DNA from: Oceanicola sp. 22II-s10i
GTDB lineage: Bacteria > Pseudomonadota > Alphaproteobacteria > Rhodobacterales > Rhodobacteraceae
Assembly: GCF_002210105.1 (NCBI RefSeq)
Contig: NZ_AQQU01000002.1
Location: forward strand, 62,001 to 126,000
DNA length: 64,000 nucleotides
Direction of reading: 5' to 3'
Made by a program: the position numbers and the translations under genes
Notes under the pieces: model-generated
Database searches by the model: none
What the model was told of the DNA's origin: nothing
Seen by the model: only the letters and a program-made list of their open reading frames with translations
Shown here: positions 9,927-18,785 of the stretch, one piece after another
Numbering within the stretch: position 1 is the stretch's first letter
How the letters are laid out: each line of letters starts with the position of its first letter

Positions 9927-10139
9927 ATGCACACACGTCTCAGCTGGGTCTTGGGCGTCCTTTCGGTCGCCTGCATCGCCGGCGCGGCGCTGATCGTGGC
10001 CTTCGCGCTCGGCTATTATTCTGTACCGTCGATCCTCGTCTCGGGCCTTGTCGGCCTGGTCCTAGGCACGCCGCTCGGGGTCTACCTGTCCAAGCGGATC
10101 AAGCGCGAAGACCCGGACTGGCCGCCCAGCAGGGCCTGA
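9927..10139 (+). CDS. Small two-helix membrane protein
   Basis: A 70-residue protein with two hydrophobic helices (about 8-28, WVLGVLSVACIAGAALIVAF, and 33-53, VPSILVSGLVGLVLGTPLGV) and a basic-acidic tail KRIKREDPDWPPSRA. AAAGGAGG lies 6 nt before the ATG. Its topology resembles the 60-residue protein at 11242-11424, which suggests related families. Function unknown; inner membrane. Confidence 0.8.
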   Translation: MHTRLSWVLGVLSVACIAGAALIVAFALGYYSVPSILVSGLVGLVLGTPLGVYLSKRIKREDPDWPPSRA

Positions 10140-10269
10140 CGCAGAGTGCCGCCGCGCGGGGCAAACCGCGTGATGGGAGCGGGACTCCGGCCCGTCGGGC
10201 TTGAAAGGCGGACGGGCAAACTGCAATGTCGGGTGAATTGAAGTTCGATTTACCTACACGGATTGTCCC

Positions 10270-11145
10270 ATGCGTTTTCCTGCACTGGCAACGGCGCTTT
10301 TCGCCCTGTCCTCATGTGCCGCCACACTGCAACCCGGCGGCACCGATCCCACCGAAGGGCGCAACTTCTGCGCTGTCTCGACCTCGCCTGTCTGCCGTTT
10401 CCTCGATGCGCCTGTCAGGCTGTCCAACGAGGAGGTCAGGCTGCCGGGGCGGCCCTACAGGTTCTACCCGATCTCGCGCCGCCTGAACTTTGTCGACGGG
10501 TCGGGCCGGCCATGGGTCGCGCCGGTCGGCACGCTGACGGACGGGGCGTCGATCCCGGTGATGTTCGCGTCCATCGTGGGCAGCCCGACCAGCCCAGAAT
10601 TCGTCAACGCTGCCGCGCTGCACGACGCGATGTGCGGCATCGGGAACACCGAACTGCCAGGGTTCCACTCGGCGACATGGGAATCCACGCACCGGATGTT
10701 CTACGACGCCCTGCGGGTCGGCGGCACGGACGAGAAGCGGGCCAAGATCATGTTCGCCGCCGTCTACCTGGGCGGGCCGCGCTGGATCCCCGGTGACAAG
10801 ACCTTCGACATCCGCCAGCTGGCCGCGTCCGACCCGCGCATTTCGACGCAGGGCACCGGGGCGGTGCGCACGCGGGGGCTGAGCGGTCAGGCGCTCGGCA
10901 CGGTGGACGAGGCGGGGATGAAGCGGATCCTGCGCGCGACCATCGCCTATATCGAACGCGACAATCCCCCGATCGGCGCGATCGAAGCCTATATCACGAC
11001 GCAGGAAGGCGTCTCGATCGCCGAGGCCATGGTGAACGAACATCAGGGCGGGGTGGATATTGGCGAGGAACCGGCGCCGGTCGAGGAGCCCGAACCCGAG
11101 ACCGAGTATCCCTACGACGGAGAGTTCTACAATCGCGCAGATTGA
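10270..11145 (+). CDS. DUF1353 domain lipoprotein
   Basis: A 291-residue protein with a short signal peptide and a lipobox-like LSSC (Cys about residue 16), so probably a lipoprotein. The central part has DUF1353 features: LNFVDGSGRPWVAPVGTLTD, DGASIP, AALHDAMCG and HRMFYDALRVGG. The C-terminus is acidic and proline-rich (EEPAPVEEPEPETEYPYDGE). DUF1353 proteins are often phage-derived and of unknown role; no phage genes accompany it. The ribosome site is weak. Confidence 0.82.
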   Translation: MRFPALATALFALSSCAATLQPGGTDPTEGRNFCAVSTSPVCRFLDAPVRLSNEEVRLPGRPYRFYPISRRLNFVDGSGRPWVAPVGTLTDGASIPVMFASIVGSPTSPEFVNAAALHDAMCGIGNTELPGFHSATWESTHRMFYDALRVGGTDEKRAKIMFAAVYLGGPRWIPGDKTFDIRQLAASDPRISTQGTGAVRTRGLSGQALGTVDEAGMKRILRATIAYIERDNPPIGAIEAYITTQEGVSIAEAMVNEHQGGVDIGEEPAPVEEPEPETEYPYDGEFYNRAD

Positions 11146-11241
11146 CCGGGACGGACAGCGCCCGCGCGTGATCTGGATCAAGGCATCGCATTCCGGATCT
11201 GCTATGTAAAAGGCAGGTCCACGACCGCGATGGAGACCACG

Positions 11242-11424
11242 ATGCTGCGACTTGCCTCGATCCTCTACAGCCTGATCGGCACGACGCTGGCCGGGACGGC
11301 GGTGATCGCCGTGCTCACGATGGGATACGGCACGCTGGGGCCGATCCTTGCCGGTGCTGCGGCGGGGTTCGTGATCGCACTGCCGGTGACCTGGATCGTC
11401 GCGCGGCGGATCGTGAACGGATAG
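11242..11424 (+). CDS. Small two-helix membrane protein (roseobacter family)
   Basis: A 60-residue hydrophobic protein: LASILYSLIGTTLAGTAVIA, a GYGTLGPI turn, and a second helix ending in TWIVARRIVNG. The ATG at 11242 is preferred because GGAG lies 6 nt upstream; an ATG at 11230 is also in frame. I recall this family in Rhodobacteraceae under the name CTP synthetase, which cannot be right for a 60-residue membrane peptide. Function unknown. Confidence 0.75.
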   Translation: MLRLASILYSLIGTTLAGTAVIAVLTMGYGTLGPILAGAAAGFVIALPVTWIVARRIVNG

Positions 11425-11441
11425 GCCCCGCCCGTCCGGGT

Positions 11442-12203
11442 TCAGTCCCGGCCCAGCCAGGCCGAAACGGCGGCCTCGAACTCCCGCGGTTTCTCGGCAT
11501 GCAGCCAGTGTCCGGCGCCGGGGATCTTGAGGAAGATCGCCTTGGGGAACAGGGCCTTGATGCGGTCCCGATACTCCGGCTTCACATAGTGGGACTCGGC
11601 CCCGGTCAGGAACAGGGTGGGGCGGTCAAAGGCGCCATCCAGGTCTTCCGGCCAACCGACGATGCCTTCCATCTCGCGCGCCAGCGTGTCGAGGTTCAGC
11701 CGCCAGCGCTTTTCCTTGAGATCGAGCGACTGCGTGAAGAAGGTTCGCAGGGTCGGATCGTCGATCGTCGGCGCCAGTTGCGCATCGGCATCCGAACGCC
11801 GCTCGATGGTGGAGAGGTCGACGGCGCGCATGGCGTCGATGTTCTGCATCTGGGCATGGCCGTAGGCGACCGGCGCGATGTCCGCGACGATCAGCCGGTT
11901 CACCAGCTCCGGCCGGGTCAGCGCCAGCACCATCGAGGCCTTGCCGCCCATCGAATGGCCCATCACATCGGCGCGGCCGTGGGGGGCGATCACCTCGGCC
12001 AGATCGCCGGCCATGTCGCGGTAGCCATGGGTGTCGAACCATGGGCTGTCGCCGTGGTTGCGCATGTCGACTGCGATCACGTGCCGGTCCGCCGACAGGC
12101 GCTTGGCGATCACGCCCCAGTTGCGGGCCGAGCCGTAGAGACCGTGGGCGATCAGCAGGGGCGGACGGCCGTCGGGCGCGCCATATGTGACGGTGTTCAG
12201 CAT
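11442..12203 (-). CDS. Alpha/beta hydrolase (ABHD11/YbfF-like esterase)
   Basis: A 253-residue serine hydrolase. The oxyanion motif is LLIAHGLYGSARNW, the nucleophile elbow GHSMGGK (Ser about 104), and the catalytic His sits in IPGAGHWLHAEKP near the C-terminus; an Asp lies in between. The MRNHGDSPW motif is typical of YbfF-like esterases acting on short acyl esters or thioesters. Start MLNTVTYG fits the family. Natural substrate unknown; cytoplasmic. Confidence 0.9.
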   Translation of the reverse strand: MLNTVTYGAPDGRPPLLIAHGLYGSARNWGVIAKRLSADRHVIAVDMRNHGDSPWFDTHGYRDMAGDLAEVIAPHGRADVMGHSMGGKASMVLALTRPELVNRLIVADIAPVAYGHAQMQNIDAMRAVDLSTIERRSDADAQLAPTIDDPTLRTFFTQSLDLKEKRWRLNLDTLAREMEGIVGWPEDLDGAFDRPTLFLTGAESHYVKPEYRDRIKALFPKAIFLKIPGAGHWLHAEKPREFEAAVSAWLGRD

Positions 12204-12325
12204 GGGAACTGGGTAAACCCGGTCCGGGACCGGCGCAAGTGTGTCGACAGACTGTTGCCGATCCCGCGATTGTTACACGCCGGGCTGCGGCCTATCAGGA
12301 AAGACGGGCAATACGGGGCTGTGTC

Positions 12326-12700
12326 TTGACCGGGGGCAAGGAAATTTCCGCTCATGTCCAGCGGCTTGAGAAGCTGCTGGCGGCGAAGTACGGCATTCGG
12401 GACGTCGGGCTGGAGCAGGGGCTCCGCAAGGCGGGGCGCCGCATTCCGCGCCGCCTGCGCAGGTCCGGCCGCGCGGTGGTCGAGGCGCAGCGCGTCGCGG
12501 GCCATCCCCGGCTGGTCCACCAGATCGACACCGCCCGGGTATCGGCAGAAGCCGAGCGGCTGGCGGCCCATCTGGAGGCGATCGACACCGCGGACCGGCG
12601 CAAGGGCATGATCCTGTCCGTCCTCGGCTCCGTGGCCTTCAACCTGTTGCTTATGGGCGGCCTGTTCCTGGGGTTCGCGCTGTGGCAGGGCTGGCTTTAG
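12326..12700 (+). CDS. TTG-initiated tail-anchored protein of unknown function
   Basis: A 124-residue frame probably opened by TTG at 12326 (M/LTGGKEISAHVQRLEKLL); no in-frame ATG covers the conserved N-terminus. Residues 1-90 are basic and helical (LRKAGRRIPRRLRR, VVEAQRVAGHP) and the C-terminus is one membrane helix (MILSVLGSVAFNLLLMGGLF). I recall similar proteins in Rhodobacteraceae. Its last 50 bp overlap the end of the convergent DUF817 gene. Function unknown; start uncertain. Confidence 0.65.
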   Translation: MTGGKEISAHVQRLEKLLAAKYGIRDVGLEQGLRKAGRRIPRRLRRSGRAVVEAQRVAGHPRLVHQIDTARVSAEAERLAAHLEAIDTADRRKGMILSVLGSVAFNLLLMGGLFLGFALWQGWL

Positions 12701-13538
12701 GCGCGGTCGGCGGGGCGGGGCGACAGGCGTCGCGGAACACCAGCAGCACCGTTGCCAGTGCCACGTAGACCAGCAGATACCACGACCCCGCAAGGCGGAA
12801 GCTGACGGCATCCCATCGGGCCTGACCGGCGTAGGCCCAGGTTCCGGTCAGCGTTCCGATGTTCTCGGCGATCCAGAGCAACCCGGCAACCATCAGCACG
12901 GCCAGCACAAGCGGGACGGAGCGGTGGCCGTCCGGGCGCGGGACCCAGATGCGGGTGCGGAAGAACAGGACAACCGTCGCGGCGAAAAGGACAAGCCGGA
13001 TGTCCGGCAGATAGTGGTGGGCGAAGAAGTTCACGTAGATCGCCCCGGCCAGCACTGCCACCAGCGGAAAGGGCGGGAACGGTGCCAGCACGATCCGGTA
13101 GAGCCTGAGCGAGCGGGCGATGTAGCTGCCGAGCGAGGCATACATGAACCCGGTGAAGAGCGGCACGCCGAAGGCCTTGATGAGCCCGGGTTCCGGGTAA
13201 GACCAGCTGCCCGCGCCGACCTTGAACCACTCCATGACGGTGCCGGTCAGGTGGAACAGCAGGATCACCTTTGCCTCGTCCAGCGTCTCCAGCCGGAAGG
13301 CGAGCATGAGGATCTGGGTGACAACGGCGATCACGACCAGCGCGTCGTAGCGGGCCAGCGCCCAGTCGGGCTGCCATATCGCCTTGGTCACGATCAGGGC
13401 GGCCAGGATGATCACACCGAACAGCCCGGCCCAGAGCTGATGCGCGACGAACAGCACGGCACCGCGCAGTCCGCGCGGAAGGTGCCCGCGCAGCCACGCA
13501 TCCGAGCGGGTTTCGATCTGCAGTTTGTCCATCGGCAT
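12651..13538 (-). CDS. DUF817 family integral membrane protein
   Basis: A 295-residue polytopic membrane protein with about eight hydrophobic segments and DUF817 hallmarks: AFRLETLDEAKVILLFHLTG, MEWFKVGAGSWSYPEPG, PLFTGFMYASLGSYI, NFFAHHYLPDIR and WIAENIGTLTGTW. The tail is Pro/Thr-rich (PPTAPKASPATARTP). Function unknown. Start could be 13538 or 13532; neither has a clear ribosome site. Its 3' end overlaps the convergent neighbour by 50 bp. Confidence 0.88.
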   Translation of the reverse strand: MPMDKLQIETRSDAWLRGHLPRGLRGAVLFVAHQLWAGLFGVIILAALIVTKAIWQPDWALARYDALVVIAVVTQILMLAFRLETLDEAKVILLFHLTGTVMEWFKVGAGSWSYPEPGLIKAFGVPLFTGFMYASLGSYIARSLRLYRIVLAPFPPFPLVAVLAGAIYVNFFAHHYLPDIRLVLFAATVVLFFRTRIWVPRPDGHRSVPLVLAVLMVAGLLWIAENIGTLTGTWAYAGQARWDAVSFRLAGSWYLLVYVALATVLLVFRDACRPAPPTAPKASPATARTPGTGRP

Positions 13539-13778
13539 TTTCGCGGGCGATCAGGCCACCGGCGCGGCGCATTGTCCAGAGGGGTCGGCGCGTGACGCCG
13601 TGGCGTCGCGGGTCCTGCTGCTTGCAGGGTCACTGCCGCGCGATATTTTTTACCTATTCAGATCAATGTGTTGTGTGGCGTTGTTCCCGTGGTCCCGGAC
13701 CGGACACATGCCGGCCCAAGTCTCGTCATGTCCTGCCGATAGGTCCGGAGGTCCGAAAAAGAAGACAAGGATGAAATC

Positions 13779-15077
13779 ATGAAAACGGCCTGCGGGCTCG
13801 CCCTGCCATTGCTATTCAGCCTCCTCGCTTCGCCTGCCTTGGCCGAGATCGATCTGACCAAGGCCCCGCGCGAGGTGTCCGGCGTCGCCCCGGGCATGAC
13901 GCTCGAAGAGGTGGAGACCGCCCTGAACGCCAGGGGCATGGTCCGGCTCGATGGAAAGAACATCGAGGTCGAGGGGGCGGGTGTCGGTGTCTTTGCCACC
14001 TCCTATGCCTACGGGAATCCGGCAAACGGCGACCTGATCCACGTCGAGGCTGCCCAGACCGAGATGGCGCCCGTCTACCGGGTGTCCGCCTTCTTTCCGC
14101 TGGGTGCCGCATCGCCGCTGACGCCCGAGATCATCGCGAATTTCGGCCAGCCGGCCTGCGACGATTCCGATTTCCGCTACGATGCGGAATGGCAGTCCGC
14201 GGACCGGGCGAACTGCGCGGTGGAGCTGTCCAACCCGACCAAGGGCATGCCGCAGGCGGCGCTCAATTACCTTTCCGCCCCCGATGCGCCACGCTACACG
14301 GCCATTTTCGGCGCGGTGCAGCCGGAGCTCGGGCTTTTCTCGCTGCAGGACAACCGGCTGGCGGCCGAACTTCAGACGTCAGACTTGGCGCCCGAGGCGG
14401 CGGAGGCCACACCGGCCTATGATGTGCAATCCGCGCCCGGTATCGCCCTGCAGGGCGTCGCGCCGGGCATGGGGTGGTCAGAGGCCGCGCCGATGCTGGA
14501 GGAGCGGGGATTCAAGCGGAGCAAGCGCGTCGAGGCCTTCAAGCTGAGGGCCGGGCTGGGGGTGTCGCAGACGCTGACCAAGGTCGATTTCCACAAGACT
14601 CCCGGCGGCGACCAGCCGAACCAGCTCGTCAGCTTGTACCTTCGGGACGACGGGATCATCTGGCAGGTCTATTTCGGCATCAGTTTCCCGGTGAACGGGC
14701 CCTACGGCAATCCGGACGATATCAAGCGCCTGGTCCGCGAGCGCGTCGCCAATGTCACGCCGCGCCAGAGCAAGTGGGATGGGGAGCCCCGGAAGAGCGG
14801 GGACAGCGGGCTTTACGTCCTGAATTTCGACATGTCCCCGCGCGCGGACGGCGACCATGCGAACGTCTACGATGTCTGGAAACATATCGTGGAAGATCGC
14901 GCGGATCTGCCCCGCTCGGATTATCTGACGCTCAGGGTCGATGTGAGCGAAAACAACGCCGGAGTCAGGTGGGCCAAGCTTGTGTCGCGCAACACGCAAC
15001 TGCTGGTGTCGCACATGGTGCGGGAACACGACCGCCTGATCGCGATCGAGCCGGAACAGAAGAGCGTCGATTTCTGA
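13779..15077 (+). CDS. Secreted protein with two GVAPGM repeats, unknown function
   Basis: A 432-residue protein with a signal peptide (MKTACGLALPLLFSLLASPALA) and a tandem architecture: VSGVAPGMTLEEVETALNAR at about 34-53 and LQGVAPGMGWSEAAPMLEER at about 225-244, each followed by an alpha/beta stretch. Repeats of this form resemble SmpA/BamE-like or SHOCT-less GMTxxEV modules that begin a small periplasmic fold. AGGA precedes the ATG. It is monocistronic with hairpins downstream. Probably periplasmic; no enzyme motif seen. Confidence 0.78.
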   Translation: MKTACGLALPLLFSLLASPALAEIDLTKAPREVSGVAPGMTLEEVETALNARGMVRLDGKNIEVEGAGVGVFATSYAYGNPANGDLIHVEAAQTEMAPVYRVSAFFPLGAASPLTPEIIANFGQPACDDSDFRYDAEWQSADRANCAVELSNPTKGMPQAALNYLSAPDAPRYTAIFGAVQPELGLFSLQDNRLAAELQTSDLAPEAAEATPAYDVQSAPGIALQGVAPGMGWSEAAPMLEERGFKRSKRVEAFKLRAGLGVSQTLTKVDFHKTPGGDQPNQLVSLYLRDDGIIWQVYFGISFPVNGPYGNPDDIKRLVRERVANVTPRQSKWDGEPRKSGDSGLYVLNFDMSPRADGDHANVYDVWKHIVEDRADLPRSDYLTLRVDVSENNAGVRWAKLVSRNTQLLVSHMVREHDRLIAIEPEQKSVDF

Positions 15078-15133
15078 GATCGGCGTGCCGCGACCGACAG
15101 GGGTGAAGGGCCCGGCCCAACCGTTGTCGGGAG

Positions 15134-15199
15134 GTCCGGCGCAGGCTCTTGCTCCCTGTGCCGGACGTTCGACCGGAGCAACAAACGCTGCTCCGGTCG
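15134..15199. terminator. Two tandem terminator-like hairpins between convergent genes
   Basis: Hairpin one: GTCCGGCGCAGG (15134-15145) with CCTGTGCCGGAC (15155-15166), 12 bp with one G-T pair. Hairpin two: CGACCGGAGCA (15170-15180) with TGCTCCGGTCG (15189-15199), 11 bp perfect. They separate the convergent 13779 gene and glyA and could serve both directions. No strong T-run. Confidence 0.6.
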
Positions 15200-15215
15200 G
15201 AAAAGTTCTCGGGGA

Positions 15216-16499
<1,284 letters not shown>

Positions 16500-16682
16500 G
16501 GGAATGGTCCTTCCGTGGGCGTTTCGTTGCCGCTTCCTAACGGGAAACAGGCCGCCACAAAAGATCGGTAAGCGACATAATCTTCATGAAAACGGTATCG
16601 GCGGCACTCGGGCTGGCGCGTCCGGGGCGGATGTGCTTCTTTCGGAACCGGATGGGCGCCATGGGAAACAGGATCGCTGAGC

Positions 16683-17444
16683 ATGGGATTGAAAGTCGCC
16701 CTCGTGGCGAGCAATGCCGTTGAGGCACAGGCGGCCCTTTCCGCACTCTTGGCGCGCTATGACAGCGTGCCCGAGGCCGAGGCGGATGTCATCGTCGCGC
16801 TTGGCGGTGACGGCTTCATGCTGCACACGCTGCACCGGACGCAGGACCTGATCGCGCCGGTCTATGGCATGAACCGCGGCACGGTCGGGTTCCTGATGAA
16901 CGAATATTCCGAGGACGGGCTGCTGGAACGGGTGGCGCTGGCCGAGGAAGAGGTCATCAATCCGCTGTCCATGGTGGCGACGCAGACCGACGGGACCGAG
17001 CGGCGGGCGCTGGCGATCAACGAAGTGTCGCTGCTGCGCGCCGGGCCGCAGGCGGCCAAGCTGAGGATCAGCGTGGACGGCAAGGTGCGGCTGGAGGAAC
17101 TGGTCTGCGACGGGGCGCTTGTGGCGACGCCGGCCGGGTCGACGGCCTACAACTACTCGGCGCACGGGCCGATCCTGCCGATCGGGGCGGATGTGCTGGC
17201 GGTGACGGCAATGGCCGCCTATCGCCCGCGCCGCTGGCGGGGGGCGCTTCTGCCCAAGACCGCCCATGTGACCTTCGACGTGCTGGAGCCTGAAAAGCGA
17301 CCGGTGATGGCCGACGCGGACAGCCGGTCGGTGCGCGAGGTGGTCAAGGTCGAGATACGGTCCGAGCCCAGCATCTCGCACCGCATCCTGTTCGATCCGG
17401 GCCATGGCCTCGAAGAACGGCTGATCTCCGAACAATTCGTGTGA
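16683..17444 (+). CDS. nadK: NAD kinase
   Basis: A 253-residue kinase making NADP from NAD and ATP. It has the GGDG motif at 41-44 ([13 protein letters not shown]), [12 protein letters not shown], the NE motif (AINEVSLLR, 113-114) and [20 protein letters not shown]. The length is short but normal for alphaproteobacterial NadK. It is divergent from glyA. A TGACGCC-TTTC-GGCGTCA hairpin includes its stop codon. Confidence 0.96.
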   Translation: MGLKVALVASNAVEAQAALSALLARYDSVPEAEADVIVALGGDGFMLHTLHRTQDLIAPVYGMNRGTVGFLMNEYSEDGLLERVALAEEEVINPLSMVATQTDGTERRALAINEVSLLRAGPQAAKLRISVDGKVRLEELVCDGALVATPAGSTAYNYSAHGPILPIGADVLAVTAMAAYRPRRWRGALLPKTAHVTFDVLEPEKRPVMADADSRSVREVVKVEIRSEPSISHRILFDPGHGLEERLISEQFV

Positions 17445-17459
17445 CGCCTTTCGGCGTCA
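17442..17459 (+). terminator. Hairpin containing the nadK stop codon
   Basis: TGACGCC (17442-17448) pairs perfectly with GGCGTCA (17453-17459) around TTTC. The nadK TGA is the first three bases of the stem. No T-run follows, so termination efficiency is uncertain. The -35 box of the next gene begins 10 bp later. Confidence 0.45.
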
Positions 17460-17468
17460 GATGACCGC

Positions 17469-17501
17469 TTGACAGGTTCGGGAATATGTTGATTTAGTCA
17501 A
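17469..17501 (+). promoter_or_regulatory. Promoter and palindromic operator of the MarR-GNAT gene
   Basis: TTGACA (17469-17474), a 17-bp spacer, then ATTTAG (17492-17497) and 6 nt before the ATG at 17504. The palindrome TTGATTTAGTCAA (17489-17501) covers the -10 box. No Shine-Dalgarno sequence is present. This predicts a leaderless mRNA repressed by its own MarR product; both points are inference from geometry. Confidence 0.5.
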
Positions 17502-17503
17502 TC

Positions 17504-18439
17504 ATGACCGAGTCAACATCACTCCCCCGCGCCGTCTCCGAAGCCCGTCGTTTCACGCGGTTCTACACCAGCTTCGTCGATGCCCTGTCCGACCGGATGC
17601 TCCGGAGCGATTTCTCGCTGCCGCAGGCGCGCGTGATCCACGAGATCGCCACCGGGCCCAGGCAGGTGCAGGCCGCGGACATCGCCCGCGCGCTCCGGAT
17701 GGATGCCGGTCAGCTGTCGCGGGTGCTGGCCTCGCTCGAGGAGGCGGGCGTCGTCGAGCGTGAGCCGACCGAGGCCAATGCGAAACGTCTGCGGATCGCG
17801 CTGACCGAGACGGGGCAGGCTGCGTTCCGGTCGCTGGACGGCATGTCGACGCGCCAGATGAGCGCGGCGCTCGGCGTTCTGACGCCTGAGGACCGGACGC
17901 GGCTGATCCGGGCGATGCGGCTGATCACGCGGCTGCTCGGCAACCGGCCGCATCCGGCGGTTCCGGTCGAACTGAGGGCGCTTGAACCGGGCGACCTTGG
18001 ATGGGTCATCCGCCAGCAGTCCCGCCTTTATGCAGCGGAATATGGATGGAATCACGAGTACGAGGCGCTGGTCACGCGGATCCTCGGCGATTTCGCGAGC
18101 CAGCATGATCCGTCCTGCGAGCGCGGATGGATCGCCGAGATCGACGGCGATCCGGTTGGCGCGGTATTCGTGGTGCGCAAGGACGACCGGACCGCGCAAC
18201 TGCGTCTGCTGCATGTGGAAGGCGCGGCGCGGGGCCGGGGTGTCGGCAGTCAGTTGGTCGATCAGGTCATCACGTTTTCGCGCGGGGCGGGGTATCAGCG
18301 GGTTGAGTTGTGGACCAACGACGTCCTGCGCGCGGCGCGGCGGATTTACATCCAGGCGGGCTTTCAGCTGATGCGCGAAGAGGCGCACCACAGCTTTGGC
18401 AAGGACCTGAACGGACAATTCTGGGGTCTCGATTTGTGA
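17504..18439 (+). CDS. MarR-type regulator fused to a GNAT acetyltransferase
   Basis: A 311-residue fusion. Residues about 10-150 form a MarR winged helix (FSLPQARVIHEIATG, RALRMDAGQLSRVLASLEEA, VEREPTEANAKRLRIALTE). Residues about 152-311 form a GNAT domain with AGWIAEID-like core (GWIAEIDGDPVGAVFVV) and the acetyl-CoA loop ARGRGVGSQLVDQ. Such fusions are known and sense or modify unknown small amines. The gene stands alone with its own promoter and operator. Acetyl acceptor unknown. Confidence 0.92.
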   Translation: MTESTSLPRAVSEARRFTRFYTSFVDALSDRMLRSDFSLPQARVIHEIATGPRQVQAADIARALRMDAGQLSRVLASLEEAGVVEREPTEANAKRLRIALTETGQAAFRSLDGMSTRQMSAALGVLTPEDRTRLIRAMRLITRLLGNRPHPAVPVELRALEPGDLGWVIRQQSRLYAAEYGWNHEYEALVTRILGDFASQHDPSCERGWIAEIDGDPVGAVFVVRKDDRTAQLRLLHVEGAARGRGVGSQLVDQVITFSRGAGYQRVELWTNDVLRAARRIYIQAGFQLMREEAHHSFGKDLNGQFWGLDL

Positions 18440-18521
18440 GGGAACCGCGCCTCGGACCTGCGCGTTTTTCCTGCAAGACGGGACGATGTGTCCCGCCGGA
18501 GACAAAGGAAGGAGATCCGAG

Positions 18522-18719
18522 ATGAACTGGGATCGTATCGAAGGCAACTGGAAGCAGCTGAAAGGCGAGGCCCTGTCCCAATGGGGCAAGCTGACCAATG
18601 ACGACCTCGACGTGGCCGAGGGCAACCGCGAGAAGCTCGTGGGCCGTGTTCAGGAACGCTATGGCATCGCAAAGGACGAAGCCGAGCGCCAGGTCGACGA
18701 CTTCGCCAACCGTATGTGA
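18522..18719 (+). CDS. CsbD family stress-response protein
   Basis: A 65-residue protein with the CsbD pattern: MNWDRIEGNWKQLKGEALSQ, WGKLTNDDLDVAEGNREKLV and a C-terminal QERYGIAKDEAERQVDDF. These small acidic-helical proteins are induced by general stress in many bacteria; the mechanism is unknown. AAGGAGATCCGAG precedes the ATG at 18522. A strong terminator follows 20 bp after the stop. Confidence 0.93.
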   Translation: MNWDRIEGNWKQLKGEALSQWGKLTNDDLDVAEGNREKLVGRVQERYGIAKDEAERQVDDFANRM

Positions 18720-18738
18720 TTTACGAGTTTCGAATGAA

Positions 18739-18768
18739 GGAAGGGCGCCGGTTTTCCGGCGCCCTTTC
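18739..18768. terminator. Bidirectional terminator between csbD-like gene and prpE
   Basis: GGAAGGGCGCCGG-TTTT-CCGGCGCCC-TTTCC is a stem of about 11-13 bp with T-rich 3' side on the plus strand and A-rich 5' side giving T's on the minus strand. It separates the convergent CsbD and prpE genes. Confidence 0.8.
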
Positions 18769-18785
18769 CGTGTCTGCGGGTCGGA

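Noticed and set aside
16500-16682. Glycine or folate riboswitch upstream of glyA
   Set aside because: No recognisable riboswitch core; the 183-bp divergent gap looks like ordinary promoter DNA.
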